Origin: Flavobacterium sp. SLB02
GTDB taxonomy: Bacteria > Bacteroidota > Bacteroidia > Flavobacteriales > Flavobacteriaceae
NCBI RefSeq assembly: GCF_009664855.1
Contig: NZ_CP045928.1
Coordinates: 62,001 to 126,000, forward strand
Direction of reading: 5' to 3'
Length of the DNA stretch: 64,000 nucleotides
In this document: positions 51,514-60,491 of the stretch, piece after piece
How positions within the stretch are numbered: the stretch's first letter is position 1
Layout: each line of letters opens with the position of its first letter
Program-made: the position numbers and the translations under genes
Notes under the pieces: model-generated
Seen by the model: the letters and a program-made list of their open reading frames with translations, nothing else
What the model was told of the DNA's origin: nothing
Database searches by the model: none

Positions 51514-53094
51514 ATGAAAATTTTCTATCCGCTTGTTGCTGTAGTCCTTATTTTTGCTGCTGTTTCCTGTAATAAGAAAACAGAAAAGAATACAGAAGAA
51601 TCAAAAAAAACTTCAGAAAAAGTGGTTCCCGAACTTAAAATTACAATTGATAGTTCTGGCATTTCAACGTTTTATCAGGCATATCCTAAATTGATTAAAT
51701 TTCAGAGCGAGGTTCTGGCTTTATACAAGAAAAACAAATCTACCCAGTTATGGCTCGATAATAAAGGTGTTGTAGAATACGGGAATACATTATTCAATAA
51801 ATATAAGGGATTAGATCAGGAAGGCTTAAAAGCGAATTTTCCTTACAACGAAAAGATCAGTCCTATTTTTGAGCATACAGCCGAAAACAAATTGTCGCAA
51901 ACTGATACCGATTTGATGATTACCAATCTGTATTTTTATTATGCGCAGAAAGTTTCCGGTGTAGATGAAAAAACGACCAGATCATTAGAATGGCTTTTAC
52001 CTCGAAAAAAAGTAAACTATCAGGTTTTTTCGGACTCTATCTATAAAAAAGCGACTATTAGCGACGACAAAAAAAGCAAAATGTTCAGTCAGTATTATAA
52101 GCTTCGTGACGCGCTTCATCAATACAGAGAGATTGAGAAAAAAGGAGGATGGAAAACTATCGAAACCGGTGAAGATTTTAAAAGCCTTAAACTGGGAGAT
52201 TCTGTTGTTGCAATTGGGCAAATTAGAGAAAGGCTTTACATAACGGGTGATCTTAAAGAAAATAGCAAAAGCAATATTTGTGATTCGACATTGATAAAAG
52301 GAATCAGAAGCTACGAATTCCATCACGGTTTAACACCAAAAAATATTATTTTACCGGAACATATTGCGGAATTGAATGTTCCTGTTTCGGATAGAATCAA
52401 GACAATTATTGCCAACATGGAACGTTGCAGATGGATTGACCCTGAGCTCGAAAAAGGGAAAGAATACATCGAGGTTAATATTCCGGAGTTTAGATTGTAT
52501 TTGATCCGCAATCATGAAATTGCATTTGTATCCCCTGTTGTGGTAGGAAGAGCAATGACCAAAACCGTAGTTTTTAGCGGAATGATGAATAATATTGTTT
52601 TTAGTCCGTATTGGAATGTGCCTCCAAGCATCATCAAAAGTGAGATCAAACCGGGAATGGCAAAAAACAAGAATTATTTAGCTCAGAAAAATCTGGAATG
52701 GAATAATGGTGCAGTTCGTCAGTTACCCGGAAAAAACAATTCGCTTGGTTTGGTGAAGTTTTTATTCCCGAATTCAAATAACATTTATTTACATGATACG
52801 CCGGCAAAAAGTTTGTTCGAAAGAGAAAACAGGGCTTTTAGTCACGGATGTGTTCGTGTAGGCAAACCAAGAGAATTAGCCATCGAACTTTTGAAACAAG
52901 ATCCAAGTATGACTCCGGAGAGAATTGATAAAGCGATGCATGCCGGTAAAGAAAGCTGGTATACGCTAAAAAAGAAAATCCCGGTTTACATCGGTTATTT
53001 TACCGCTTGGGTTGATCGTGATGGTAATTTGAACTTTTATAAAGATGTTTATAAAAGAGATGAAAGTTTGATCAAATTACTTACCGAAGAATAG
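51514..53094 (+). CDS. L,D-transpeptidase (YcbB/LdtD-like) lipoprotein
   Basis: A 526-residue peptidoglycan cross-linking enzyme with a lipoprotein-type signal (AAVSC, then NKKTEK). Residues about 55-290 form the scaffold seen in YcbB-type enzymes, including the peptidoglycan-binding-like region (GIRSYEFHHGLTPKNIILPE). The YkuD domain starts near 312 (YIEVNIPEFRLYLIRN) and ends in the active site HDTPAKSLFERENRAFSHGC, with nucleophile Cys446 in SHGCVRVGKPREL. It makes 3-3 links or attaches proteins to peptidoglycan in the periplasm. Confidence 0.92.
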   Translation: MKIFYPLVAVVLIFAAVSCNKKTEKNTEESKKTSEKVVPELKITIDSSGISTFYQAYPKLIKFQSEVLALYKKNKSTQLWLDNKGVVEYGNTLFNKYKGLDQEGLKANFPYNEKISPIFEHTAENKLSQTDTDLMITNLYFYYAQKVSGVDEKTTRSLEWLLPRKKVNYQVFSDSIYKKATISDDKKSKMFSQYYKLRDALHQYREIEKKGGWKTIETGEDFKSLKLGDSVVAIGQIRERLYITGDLKENSKSNICDSTLIKGIRSYEFHHGLTPKNIILPEHIAELNVPVSDRIKTIIANMERCRWIDPELEKGKEYIEVNIPEFRLYLIRNHEIAFVSPVVVGRAMTKTVVFSGMMNNIVFSPYWNVPPSIIKSEIKPGMAKNKNYLAQKNLEWNNGAVRQLPGKNNSLGLVKFLFPNSNNIYLHDTPAKSLFERENRAFSHGCVRVGKPRELAIELLKQDPSMTPERIDKAMHAGKESWYTLKKKIPVYIGYFTAWVDRDGNLNFYKDVYKRDESLIKLLTEE

Positions 53095-53119
53095 AAATGG
53101 TTTGTTGCTAACTACAGTA

Positions 53120-53230
53120 ATTTTCACGTAGATCTGGCAGATAAAAGCAGATTTAATTTGATTTTTTGAATTATCAGAATAAATAAATCTGCGCGCATTT
53201 GCTGAAATCTTTTTAAATCTGCGTGAAAAA
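53120..53230. repeat. AAATCTGC-type interspersed inverted repeat
   Basis: TTTTCACGTAGATCTGGCAG and, on the other side, AAATCTGCGTGAAAA form the outer arms, with inner AGCAGATTTAATTTGATTTT and AAATAAATCTGCGC. It fills the gap between the L,D-transpeptidase and the NlpC/P60 genes. Related wording is at 56430-56476. Confidence 0.65.
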
Positions 53231-53234
53231 AAAA

Positions 53235-53741
53235 TCAAGGAAGTACATCAACACATTTATAGTATCGTTTGCTATAATGTTCTGAGTCCAGATCACTAAT
53301 CGTTACGCTGCCGGCTTTTCCTGATGAGGCGTGGATAAATTTAGAATTCATGCCATTGGCTTCGCAAATGATTCCGACATGCCCAACAACGTTTCTGTTC
53401 TTGTAGCCGTAAAAAACTAAAACATCTCCAACTTTAAAATCTTCCGGTTTTTTTGAAATTCCCAGATTTTTATATCCACTGGAACTTCTTGGTACGCTAA
53501 CCTTAAAATGTTGGAAAACATAATTGACAAAGCCAGAACAATCAAATCCTTTTTTGGGATCATTTCCTGCGTATAAATAATGTATTCCTAGATATTGTGT
53601 GGCATAGCTAATAATAGAATCACGTTCTATTGTCGTTTGTAATTTTTCGGTTTGATGACTAGTGGACTTATTTTCTTTTTGTAAAGTAAAAGAAGAGCAT
53701 ACAATCGTAGCTGCAAATGCGATATATAGGGATGATTTCAT
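53235..53741 (-). CDS. NlpC/P60 (C40) cell-wall peptidase
   Basis: A 168-residue exported cysteine peptidase with a signal peptide (residues 1-20). The catalytic Cys68 is in GFDCSGFVNYVFQHFKVSVP, the His121 in VVGHVGIICEA and the third residue His137 in FIHASSGKAG. It cleaves peptide bonds in peptidoglycan stems. Convergent with the L,D-transpeptidase gene, so two cell-wall enzymes face each other. Confidence 0.93.
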   Translation of the reverse strand: MKSSLYIAFAATIVCSSFTLQKENKSTSHQTEKLQTTIERDSIISYATQYLGIHYLYAGNDPKKGFDCSGFVNYVFQHFKVSVPRSSSGYKNLGISKKPEDFKVGDVLVFYGYKNRNVVGHVGIICEANGMNSKFIHASSGKAGSVTISDLDSEHYSKRYYKCVDVLP

Positions 53742-53770
53742 TTTAAAATATAATTATAAGATTTTGTTTA

Positions 53771-53778
53771 CAAATATA
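53771..53778 (-). promoter_or_regulatory. -7 element for the NlpC/P60 gene
   Basis: TATATTTG on the minus strand, 29 bases before the start codon. Confidence 0.55.
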
Positions 53779-53900
53779 TAGCCTTGCTTTTGAATATCAA
53801 AAACAATGTTATACAAAGAAACAGTGGATGAGTAATAAGAACGGAAGATACATCTTTTTATTTTGGTGTTTTTTTATTGCTTTTTGATGTTTTAGTATCT

Positions 53901-53929
53901 TTTTGTATATCGTATTTCAGATATATTTG
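53901..53929 (+). promoter_or_regulatory. Promoter of the esterase operon
   Basis: TTTTG at 53901-53905 and TATATTTG at 53922-53929, 16 bases apart, 31 bases before the ATG. Both elements of the flavobacterial promoter are present. Confidence 0.6.
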
Positions 53930-53960
53930 TGAATCGTATTTATATTTTAACAAATAAATT

Positions 53961-55055
53961 ATGTTTCTCAAAAAAATAGCATTTTTAATTTCATTTTTGC
54001 TGATTTCGATTGTTTCAACTTCACAAAGTAAAACAGAAACTTTTCTGTATCAGGGTCGTGTTGAAAAACTTTCCGATAATACAGTTGTTTTAATAGGAAC
54101 AGCTTCTTCGGTTTCTTTTAATTTTAGGGGGAACGAGTGTTCGATTTCACTTCAAAGTATTGATTCATGGGAACATCATAATTATGTTTCTTTGGTTTTG
54201 GATGGGAAATATATTGGGAAATTAAGAATCGAAAAAGGGGCAGCGCAATCTTTCCCCGTGAAAATTACTTCAAATAAAAAAGAACATACTTTAGAAATTT
54301 ATAAAACTACAGAAGCGCATAGCGGTGGAATTCTATTTGCGGGAACAACGGCAAAACTGACTTCGATTACTGCAAAAAAGAAAAAGAAAATCGAGTTTAT
54401 TGGAGATTCCATTACCTGTGGAGCAGCAAGTGATCCATCAGATGTTCCTTGTGATAAAGGCGAGTATTTTGATCATCATAATGGCTATTATGCGTACGGG
54501 CCTGTACTTTCGCGAGCAATTGGTGTTGATTATTTGATGAGTTCGGTTTCGGGAATTGGAATGTATAGAAACTGGAATGATGAGAATAAAGACGAAGGAA
54601 TTATGCCTGACGTTTATCAGAATTTATATTTAACGAAAGACAATTCTAAACCTAAATATGATTTTGCTTTTCAGCCTGATATTATCAGCATGGCATTAGG
54701 AACCAATGATTTTTCTAGCGGAGATGGTAAAAAAGAACGTTTGCCTTTTAATCCGGAAAAGTACGTTTCGAATTATATCAACTTTATCAAAATGTTGTAC
54801 AAGTACAATCCTAATGCGCAAATTGTGATCACTAATAGTCCAATGATAAACGGCGAAAGAGCGATTGTTTTTGAAGATTGTCTGAACAAAGTAAAAGCGG
54901 CTTTCGCAGAAGATAAGACTCATAAACCAATTGTTGTTTTCAAATTTAAACCAATGACGCCAAAAGGCTGTTCAGGGCATCCTGATGTGGCGGATCATAA
55001 GGTTTTGGCTCAGGAATATGCTCCGTTTTTAAAAAAGTTACTAAATGAAAAATAA
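53961..55055 (+). CDS. CE2-like carbohydrate acetylesterase (SGNH fold)
   Basis: A 364-residue exported esterase with a signal peptide. Residues about 28-135 form the N-terminal jelly-roll of CE2 enzymes (YQGRVEKLSDNTVVLIGTAS). The SGNH domain follows: Ser150 in EFIGDSITCGAAS, GTNDFSSGDG, and the Asp/His pair in GCSGHPDVADHKVLA (His340). CE2 enzymes remove acetyl groups from mannan, glucomannan or xylan, which fits the mannanases farther right. Its last codons overlap the next gene by 11 bases. Confidence 0.87.
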   Translation: MFLKKIAFLISFLLISIVSTSQSKTETFLYQGRVEKLSDNTVVLIGTASSVSFNFRGNECSISLQSIDSWEHHNYVSLVLDGKYIGKLRIEKGAAQSFPVKITSNKKEHTLEIYKTTEAHSGGILFAGTTAKLTSITAKKKKKIEFIGDSITCGAASDPSDVPCDKGEYFDHHNGYYAYGPVLSRAIGVDYLMSSVSGIGMYRNWNDENKDEGIMPDVYQNLYLTKDNSKPKYDFAFQPDIISMALGTNDFSSGDGKKERLPFNPEKYVSNYINFIKMLYKYNPNAQIVITNSPMINGERAIVFEDCLNKVKAAFAEDKTHKPIVVFKFKPMTPKGCSGHPDVADHKVLAQEYAPFLKKLLNEK

Positions 55056-56424
55056 TATATTTAAGTTTGTTTTCATTCTGATGATTTCCAGTACTATGAT
55101 GGCAAACGTTACACTTCCGAATATTTTTGGTGATAATATGGTTTTACAACGCAACTCCGAAGTGAAAATTTGGGGTTGGGCGAATCCTAAGGAAGAAATC
55201 AAATTGGTTTCGGGCTGGAACAATCAGGAATATAAAGTCGTAGCGAATAATCAGGCACAATGGGAACTGCATATAAAAACGCCTGAAGCGGGAGGACCTT
55301 ACACAATTTCGATAAAAGGATATGATGAAGTAATTCTTAAAAATATTCTGATTGGAGAAGTTTGGGTTTGTTCCGGACAATCGAACATGGAAATGTCTGT
55401 AAGTTGGGGAATAGATAATGGAGAGGAAGAAATGAAAAATGCTATGAATCCAAATATTCGTTTTTTTACCGTTCCGAAATTAACGGCTACAACGCCTCAA
55501 AATAATCTATTGGGAAACTGGGTCGAATCGACTCCTGAAACCATGAAAAACTTTAGCGCGATTGGTTACTTTTTTGCCAAACGCTTGCGCGAAGATTTAA
55601 AAAATGTCCCAATAGGATTAATTTCTTCGAACTGGGGCGGAACGCCAGCGGAGATCTGGATGCCGGAAGAAGTAGTGCAGAACGATCCTGTTTTATTAGA
55701 AAATGCTAAAAAACTCAACGAACAGGAATATGGGCCGCGTCAACCTGGTAGAGCCTATAACGCCATGATTTATCCTTTTGTTGGTTTTAAAATTGCCGGA
55801 ACACTTTGGTATCAGGGCGAATCGAATGTTGGTTCATTGGTTTACGATCAAACATTATCGGCTTTGATTACATCCTGGAGAAATGCCTGGAACGACGAAT
55901 TTCCATTTTATTTCGTTCAAATTGCGCCATATAAAACGGGTTCTAATAACTTCTCGAATGTTACGGTTAGAAATTCTCAACGAAAAGTCCTGAAAGATGT
56001 TACTAAAACCGGAATGGTGGTGATCAGCGATATTTCGGACACGATTGATATTCATCCAAAGAATAAAAAGTCGGTCGGGATTCGTTTGGCAAACTTCGCT
56101 TTGGCAGATACTTATAAAGTCAATTCAGGTTTGGTGAATAGTCCGCTTTACAAAGATTTTAAGATTGATAAAAACAAAGCAATCGTTTCGTTTGATTCTG
56201 CTGATGGATTGTATTTCAAGAATAAGACTTCGAATCAATTTGAATTGGCTGGAGCCGATGGAGTTTTCTATCCTGCAGAAGCTTCGATAAAAAATAATCA
56301 GGTGATTTTGGTGAGTAAAAAAGTTGTGAATCCTGCAAAAGTGAGATTTGCTTGGGGAAATACGATACAATCTGATTTGTTTAATAAAGCGAATTTACCG
56401 GCTTCTTGTTTTATTTCTGAATAA
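55045..56424 (+). CDS. Sialate O-acetylesterase-like SGNH esterase
   Basis: A 459-residue exported esterase (signal peptide residues 1-20). The nucleophile Ser113 is in VWVCSGQSNMEMSVSWG. Other blocks are GTLWYQGESNVGS and the His in DISDTIDIHPKNKKSVG. Residues about 22-100 are a beta domain (LPNIFGDNMVLQRNSEVKIW). The family covers sialic acid 9-O-acetylesterases but also plant-polysaccharide acetylesterases in Bacteroidota. Beside mannanases the second role is more likely. It starts inside the preceding esterase gene, so translation is coupled. Confidence 0.87.
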   Translation: MKNNIFKFVFILMISSTMMANVTLPNIFGDNMVLQRNSEVKIWGWANPKEEIKLVSGWNNQEYKVVANNQAQWELHIKTPEAGGPYTISIKGYDEVILKNILIGEVWVCSGQSNMEMSVSWGIDNGEEEMKNAMNPNIRFFTVPKLTATTPQNNLLGNWVESTPETMKNFSAIGYFFAKRLREDLKNVPIGLISSNWGGTPAEIWMPEEVVQNDPVLLENAKKLNEQEYGPRQPGRAYNAMIYPFVGFKIAGTLWYQGESNVGSLVYDQTLSALITSWRNAWNDEFPFYFVQIAPYKTGSNNFSNVTVRNSQRKVLKDVTKTGMVVISDISDTIDIHPKNKKSVGIRLANFALADTYKVNSGLVNSPLYKDFKIDKNKAIVSFDSADGLYFKNKTSNQFELAGADGVFYPAEASIKNNQVILVSKKVVNPAKVRFAWGNTIQSDLFNKANLPASCFISE

Positions 56425-56541
56425 GAGTAATTGCCCACGGATTATGCGGATTTAAATGGATTGACGCAGATTTTTTTTGTTTTTGTCTTGCTTTTTGTCA
56501 GGCTGAGCGGAGTCGAAGCCCCGCAAAGTGAGACATAAAGT
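56425..56541. repeat. Mixed repeat remnants
   Basis: The first part of a 435-base gene-free gap. It holds CCACGGATTATGCGGATTT and GACGCAGATTTTTTTT (AAATCTGC-type wording) and GTCAGGCTGAGCGGAGTCGA (GTCAT-type wording), apparently pieces of different inserted elements. Confidence 0.5.
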
Positions 56542-56643
56542 TTGTCATCCTGAGGAACGAAGGATCACATTAGAAACCCGACAAAGACTTGAGAATTACT
56601 GTGCGGAATCTCTTGTGTGATCCTTCGTTCCTCAGGATGACAA
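56542..56643. repeat. Perfect 28-base inverted repeat element
   Basis: TTGTCATCCTGAGGAACGAA-GGATCACA (56542-56569) and its exact complement (56616-56643) flank a 46-base spacer. The 28-base perfection suggests recent insertion. Core wording GTCAT and GAGGAACGAAG is shared with 61920-62014 and partly with the copy at 46506. Confidence 0.8.
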
Positions 56644-56686
56644 GATTGTGAGAAATTCGTATGAGAAAAAAGTTCTTTTAGCAACG

Positions 56687-56781
56687 TTCGCGTTAGGGAT
56701 AGCAGCGGAAAGCCCACAGCCTGAAGAAGGAAGTGCGAGGACTTGAAGCGAATAGCCCGATTCGCCGCGGCGAACACGCCC
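56687..56781 (+). repeat. Structured interspersed element, copy D
   Basis: TTCGCGTTAGGGATAGCAGCGG, variable part, ACTTGAAGCGAATAGCCCGA, hairpin TTCGCCGCGGCGAA (56761-56774), then CACGCCC. The core-closing pair is GGG (56696-56698) with CCC (56756-56758). The layout is the same as copy C. It lies 80 bases before the GH3 gene, sense strand. Confidence 0.65.
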
Positions 56782-56859
56782 AAAAGAAACTTAGTATCTC
56801 AGTTCCGATAGCTATCGGGATAGCGCCTTTAAAATAAACTATCTGACCATTATACTATT

Positions 56860-59157
56860 ATGAAAAATAAAAAAATAATAACTATTGGGGTTTTTGCCCT
56901 GTTTACTGTTGGAAATATGAATGCACAGAAAAAGCCGTATCTGGATAAAAATAAAACTATTGAGCAGCGAATTGATCTGCTTTTGCCATTGATGACTCTG
57001 GAGGAAAAAGTGGGGCAGATGAATCAATATAACGGATTTTGGGATGTAACGGGACCGGCTCCAAAAGGGGGAACTGCGGAACTGAAATACGAACATTTGC
57101 GAAAAGGCTGGGTTGGGTCGATGTTGACCGTTCGTGGTGTAAAAGAGGTTCGCGCGGTGCAGAAAATCGCGGTTGAAGAAACACGATTGGGGATTCCCTT
57201 GATTATAGGTTTTGATGTGATTCACGGTTATAAAACGTTAAGCCCGATTCCGCTGGCAGAAGCAGCGAGTTGGGATCTGGAAGCAATTAAAAAATCGGCG
57301 GCGATTGCGGCTGATGAAGCTTCGGCATCTGGAATTAACTGGACTTTTGGTCCTAATGTCGACGTTGCAAACGATGCAAGATGGGGACGTGTGATGGAGG
57401 GTGCAGGAGAAGATGCATATTTGGGAAGTAAAATCGCGACTGCGAGAGTTCATGGTTTTCAGGGTGAAACAATTGCTGATCTGGCTAAAGTCAATACGAT
57501 TGCGGCCTGTGCGAAACATTTTGCGGCTTACGGTTATGTAGAGGCGGGATTGGAATATAATATTGTTGACATTAGTAATTCGAAATTGTATAATTCGGTT
57601 TTGCCTCCTTTTGAAGCTACGGTTCAGGCGGGAGTTCGTACGTTTATGAATTCGTTTAATACGCTGAATGGGGTTCCGGCAACGGGAAATGTTTTTCTGC
57701 AAAGAGATATCCTGAAAGGAAAATGGAAGTTTGATGGTTTTGTAATTTCTGATTATGCTTCGATTCGCGAAATGATTGCTCACGGTTATGCAAAAGATGA
57801 AGCCGATGCAACTGCAAAAGCGATAATCGCAGGTTCTGACATGGATATGGAATCGTATTTGTATGTCGCAAAATTGGTTGGTTTGGTGAAAGAAGGAAAG
57901 GTAAAAGAAGCTTTGGTTGATGATGCCGTTCGTAGAATTTTGCGTGTGAAATTTGAGCTTGGTTTATTTGATGATCCGTATAGATATTGCGATGAAAAAC
58001 GTGAAAAAGTGGTTGTGGGGAGTAAAGCGAATAATGATGGGGTTTTGGATATGGCGAAGAAATCTATTGTATTATTGAAAAATGAAAAAGGTTTACTTCC
58101 GCTAAAAAAATCCGGACAGAAAATTGCTTTGATTGGCGCTTTGGCAAATGATAAAAATAGTCCGTTAGGAAGCTGGAGAATTGCTGCAGATGACAATACT
58201 GCCGTTTCGGTTTTAGAAGGAATGCAGCAATACAAAGACAATCAATTGGTATTCGAAAAAGGTTTGGAATTGCTTTTGCAAAAAGCTACTTTTTTAACGG
58301 AAACAGTTTTTAATACTACAGATAAAAGTAGTTTTGAAGCAGCCAAGACAGCCGCAAAAAATGCTGATGTTGTGGTAATGGTTTTAGGTGAATACGGTTT
58401 TCAAAGCGGTGAAGGAAGAAGCAGAACTGATCTTAATTTACCAGGATTACAGCAGGAATTACTAGAAGAAATTTATAAAGTAAACCCTAATGTGGTTTTG
58501 GTTTTGAATAACGGTCGTCCGTTGAGTATTCCGTGGGCTGCAGAGCATATTCCGGCTATTGTTGAAGCGTGGCAATTAGGAACTCAAACCGGAAATGCGG
58601 TTGCGCAGGTTTTATACGGCGATTATAACCCAAGCGGAAAATTGCCAATGTCGTTCCCGAGAAATGTGGGTCAGGTGCCGATTTATTATAACAAATACAG
58701 TACAGGAAGACCTGTTGATAGTGATAAAAACGTGTTTTGGTCTCATTATATGGATGTGGAGAAAACGCCTCAATATCCGTTTGGTTTTGGATTGAGTTAT
58801 ACGAAGTTTGATTATAAAAATCTCGAAATCAATAAAACTGCTTTTGCAAAGGGAGAAAGTGTTCAGGTTAGTGTTGCCGTAACAAACTCTGGAAATTATG
58901 ACGGAAAAGAAGTAGTGCAATTATACATTCATGATGAATACGCCAGTATTGTTCGACCAATAAAAGAACTAAAAGGTTTTGAATTGGTGAATTTGAAAAA
59001 AGGGGAAAGCAAAACCATAACTTTTACTTTGACCGAAAAAGAGCTTGGTTTTTATGATAATGAGGGAAATTATTTGGTAGAACCGGGAACTTTTAAAATC
59101 ATGGTTGGAGGAAGTTCTGATAAAGGATTGGAGAGTGGTTTTGAGATAAAAGAATAG
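56860..59157 (+). CDS. GH3 beta-glucosidase (BglX-like)
   Basis: A 765-residue exported glycosidase with signal peptide (residues 1-22). The (beta/alpha)8 domain contains KTIEQRIDLLLPLMTLEEKV, FDVIHGYKTLSPIPLA and the nucleophile Asp in KFDGFVISDYASIREM. The second domain has LLKNEKGLLPLKK and VVMVLGEYGFQSGEGRSRTD, with the GEG region holding the acid/base. A fibronectin-III-like C-terminal domain (VAVTNSGNYDGKEVVQLYIH) closes it. It trims beta-glucosides (or related linkages) from oligosaccharides in the periplasm. With the mannanases to its right it may release glucose from glucomannan oligosaccharides; that is inference. Confidence 0.93.
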   Translation: MKNKKIITIGVFALFTVGNMNAQKKPYLDKNKTIEQRIDLLLPLMTLEEKVGQMNQYNGFWDVTGPAPKGGTAELKYEHLRKGWVGSMLTVRGVKEVRAVQKIAVEETRLGIPLIIGFDVIHGYKTLSPIPLAEAASWDLEAIKKSAAIAADEASASGINWTFGPNVDVANDARWGRVMEGAGEDAYLGSKIATARVHGFQGETIADLAKVNTIAACAKHFAAYGYVEAGLEYNIVDISNSKLYNSVLPPFEATVQAGVRTFMNSFNTLNGVPATGNVFLQRDILKGKWKFDGFVISDYASIREMIAHGYAKDEADATAKAIIAGSDMDMESYLYVAKLVGLVKEGKVKEALVDDAVRRILRVKFELGLFDDPYRYCDEKREKVVVGSKANNDGVLDMAKKSIVLLKNEKGLLPLKKSGQKIALIGALANDKNSPLGSWRIAADDNTAVSVLEGMQQYKDNQLVFEKGLELLLQKATFLTETVFNTTDKSSFEAAKTAAKNADVVVMVLGEYGFQSGEGRSRTDLNLPGLQQELLEEIYKVNPNVVLVLNNGRPLSIPWAAEHIPAIVEAWQLGTQTGNAVAQVLYGDYNPSGKLPMSFPRNVGQVPIYYNKYSTGRPVDSDKNVFWSHYMDVEKTPQYPFGFGLSYTKFDYKNLEINKTAFAKGESVQVSVAVTNSGNYDGKEVVQLYIHDEYASIVRPIKELKGFELVNLKKGESKTITFTLTEKELGFYDNEGNYLVEPGTFKIMVGGSSDKGLESGFEIKE

Positions 59158-59193
59158 GTTTTTGCCAAGGCTCAAAGGCACTAAGTTTTTTTT

Positions 59194-59242
59194 CGCCACG
59201 AATTCACGAATTTTTAAACAATTCATTCGTGAATTCGTGGTG
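59194..59242. repeat. CACGAATT-type inverted repeat
   Basis: CGCCACGAATTCACGAAT and ATTCGTGAATTCGTGGTG are complementary arms with one G:T mismatch at the end. Same family as 32613-32690. It probably terminates the GH3 transcript. A CGCAAAG-type fragment follows at 59307-59330. Confidence 0.7.
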
Positions 59243-59416
59243 ATTTCTATTTTTTTAATAGCCATTGGCTAAAGATGGGCGCTTTCAATCTTAAAATTTT
59301 AAAAAACTTTGCGCCTTCGCGACTTTGCGAGATTAAAAAAAAACACAACTTTATATTTACTACTTTTTTTCTACCTTTAAAATCTATTAAAACACCAACC
59401 AATTTAAACTAAAATA

Positions 59417-60373
59417 ATGAAATATAACAGATGCGGAAAAAGCGGGTTATTACTACCTGAAATTTCTTTAGGATTATGGCACAACTTTGGGTCAGTAGAT
59501 AATTTTGAAAATGCAGAAAGTATTGCTGTAGATGCTTTTGATAAAGGAATCACTCACTTTGATTTGGCTAATAATTACGGACCGGTTCCAGGTTCTGCAG
59601 AAACTAATTTTGGTAAAATTCTATGGCATAATTTTCAGGGAAATTTACGTGATGAAATCATCATTTCAACCAAAGCGGGTTACACCATGTGGGATGGGCC
59701 TTATGGTGATTGGGGCTCTCGTAAATATTTATTATCAAGTTTAGACCAGAGTTTAAAAAGAATGAAAGTCGATTATGTCGATATTTTTTATTCGCATCGT
59801 CCTGATCCTGAAACTCCAATTGAAGAAACGATGCAGGCTTTGGATTACGCTGTAAGAAGCGGAAAAGCATTGTATGTGGGAATCAGTAATTATTCGGCAG
59901 AGCAAACCCGAGTTGCGGTGGATGTTTTAAAGCAATTAGGAACGCCATGTTTGATTCATCAGGCCAAATATTCAATGTTGGAGCGTTGGGTTGAGAATGG
60001 TTTACTGGATGTTTTGGAAGAAAAAGGAGTAGGCTGCATCGCATTCTCGCCTTTGGCACAAGGACTTTTGACGGATAAATACCTGAAAGGAATTCCTGAA
60101 AATTCCAGAGCGCATAACCCAAACGGACATTTAAAAGAAGATGAGGTTACTCCCGAACGCATTCAGAAATTAGTACAACTCAATGAAATCGCTCAAAACC
60201 GTAATCAATCTTTGGCGCAAATGGCTTTGGCCTGGCTGGAAAAAGACAAACGAATTACTTCGGTTTTAATTGGCGCGAGTTCTGTGAGACAATTAAATAA
60301 TAATATTGATTGTTTGCAAAGTTTAGAGTTTACGCAGGATGAATTGAATGCGATTGAGAAAATTTTAGTCTAA
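59417..60373 (+). CDS. Aldo/keto reductase, YghZ/GAP-reductase type
   Basis: A 318-residue NADPH-dependent reductase. The catalytic tetrad is Asp49 and Tyr54 (THFDLANNYGPVPGSAE), Lys86 (IISTKAGYTMWDGPYGDW) and His127 (FYSHRPDPETPIEE). The long MWDGPYGDWGS loop and LIHQAKYSMLERW place it with the YghZ (L-glyceraldehyde-3-phosphate reductase) subgroup. No signal peptide, so cytoplasmic; it may reduce a sugar-derived aldehyde or detoxify methylglyoxal. It converges with the GH5 gene. Confidence 0.92.
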   Translation: MKYNRCGKSGLLLPEISLGLWHNFGSVDNFENAESIAVDAFDKGITHFDLANNYGPVPGSAETNFGKILWHNFQGNLRDEIIISTKAGYTMWDGPYGDWGSRKYLLSSLDQSLKRMKVDYVDIFYSHRPDPETPIEETMQALDYAVRSGKALYVGISNYSAEQTRVAVDVLKQLGTPCLIHQAKYSMLERWVENGLLDVLEEKGVGCIAFSPLAQGLLTDKYLKGIPENSRAHNPNGHLKEDEVTPERIQKLVQLNEIAQNRNQSLAQMALAWLEKDKRITSVLIGASSVRQLNNNIDCLQSLEFTQDELNAIEKILV

Positions 60374-60432
60374 CATATTCTATAATATACTGTAGAGAAG
60401 CATTTGCGTATCCGTCATTTATACGAAACAGT

Positions 60433-60465
60433 AAACCCGACAGGTTCTTAAAACCTGTCGGGTTT
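60433..60465. terminator. AACCCGACAGGTT palindrome, bidirectional terminator or repeat
   Basis: AAACCCGACAGGTT and AACCTGTCGGGTTT are exact complements with a five-base loop between the convergent reductase and GH5 genes. There is no long T-run, so it may be a repeat in the terminator role. Confidence 0.65.
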
Positions 60466-60491
60466 GAAAAGATATAAAGGTGTACTTTAAA

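Noticed and set aside
57238..57783. A 181-codon minus-strand frame inside the GH3 gene
   Set aside because: Antisense to well-conserved GH3 motifs, with Arg/Asn/Ser-rich shadow composition.
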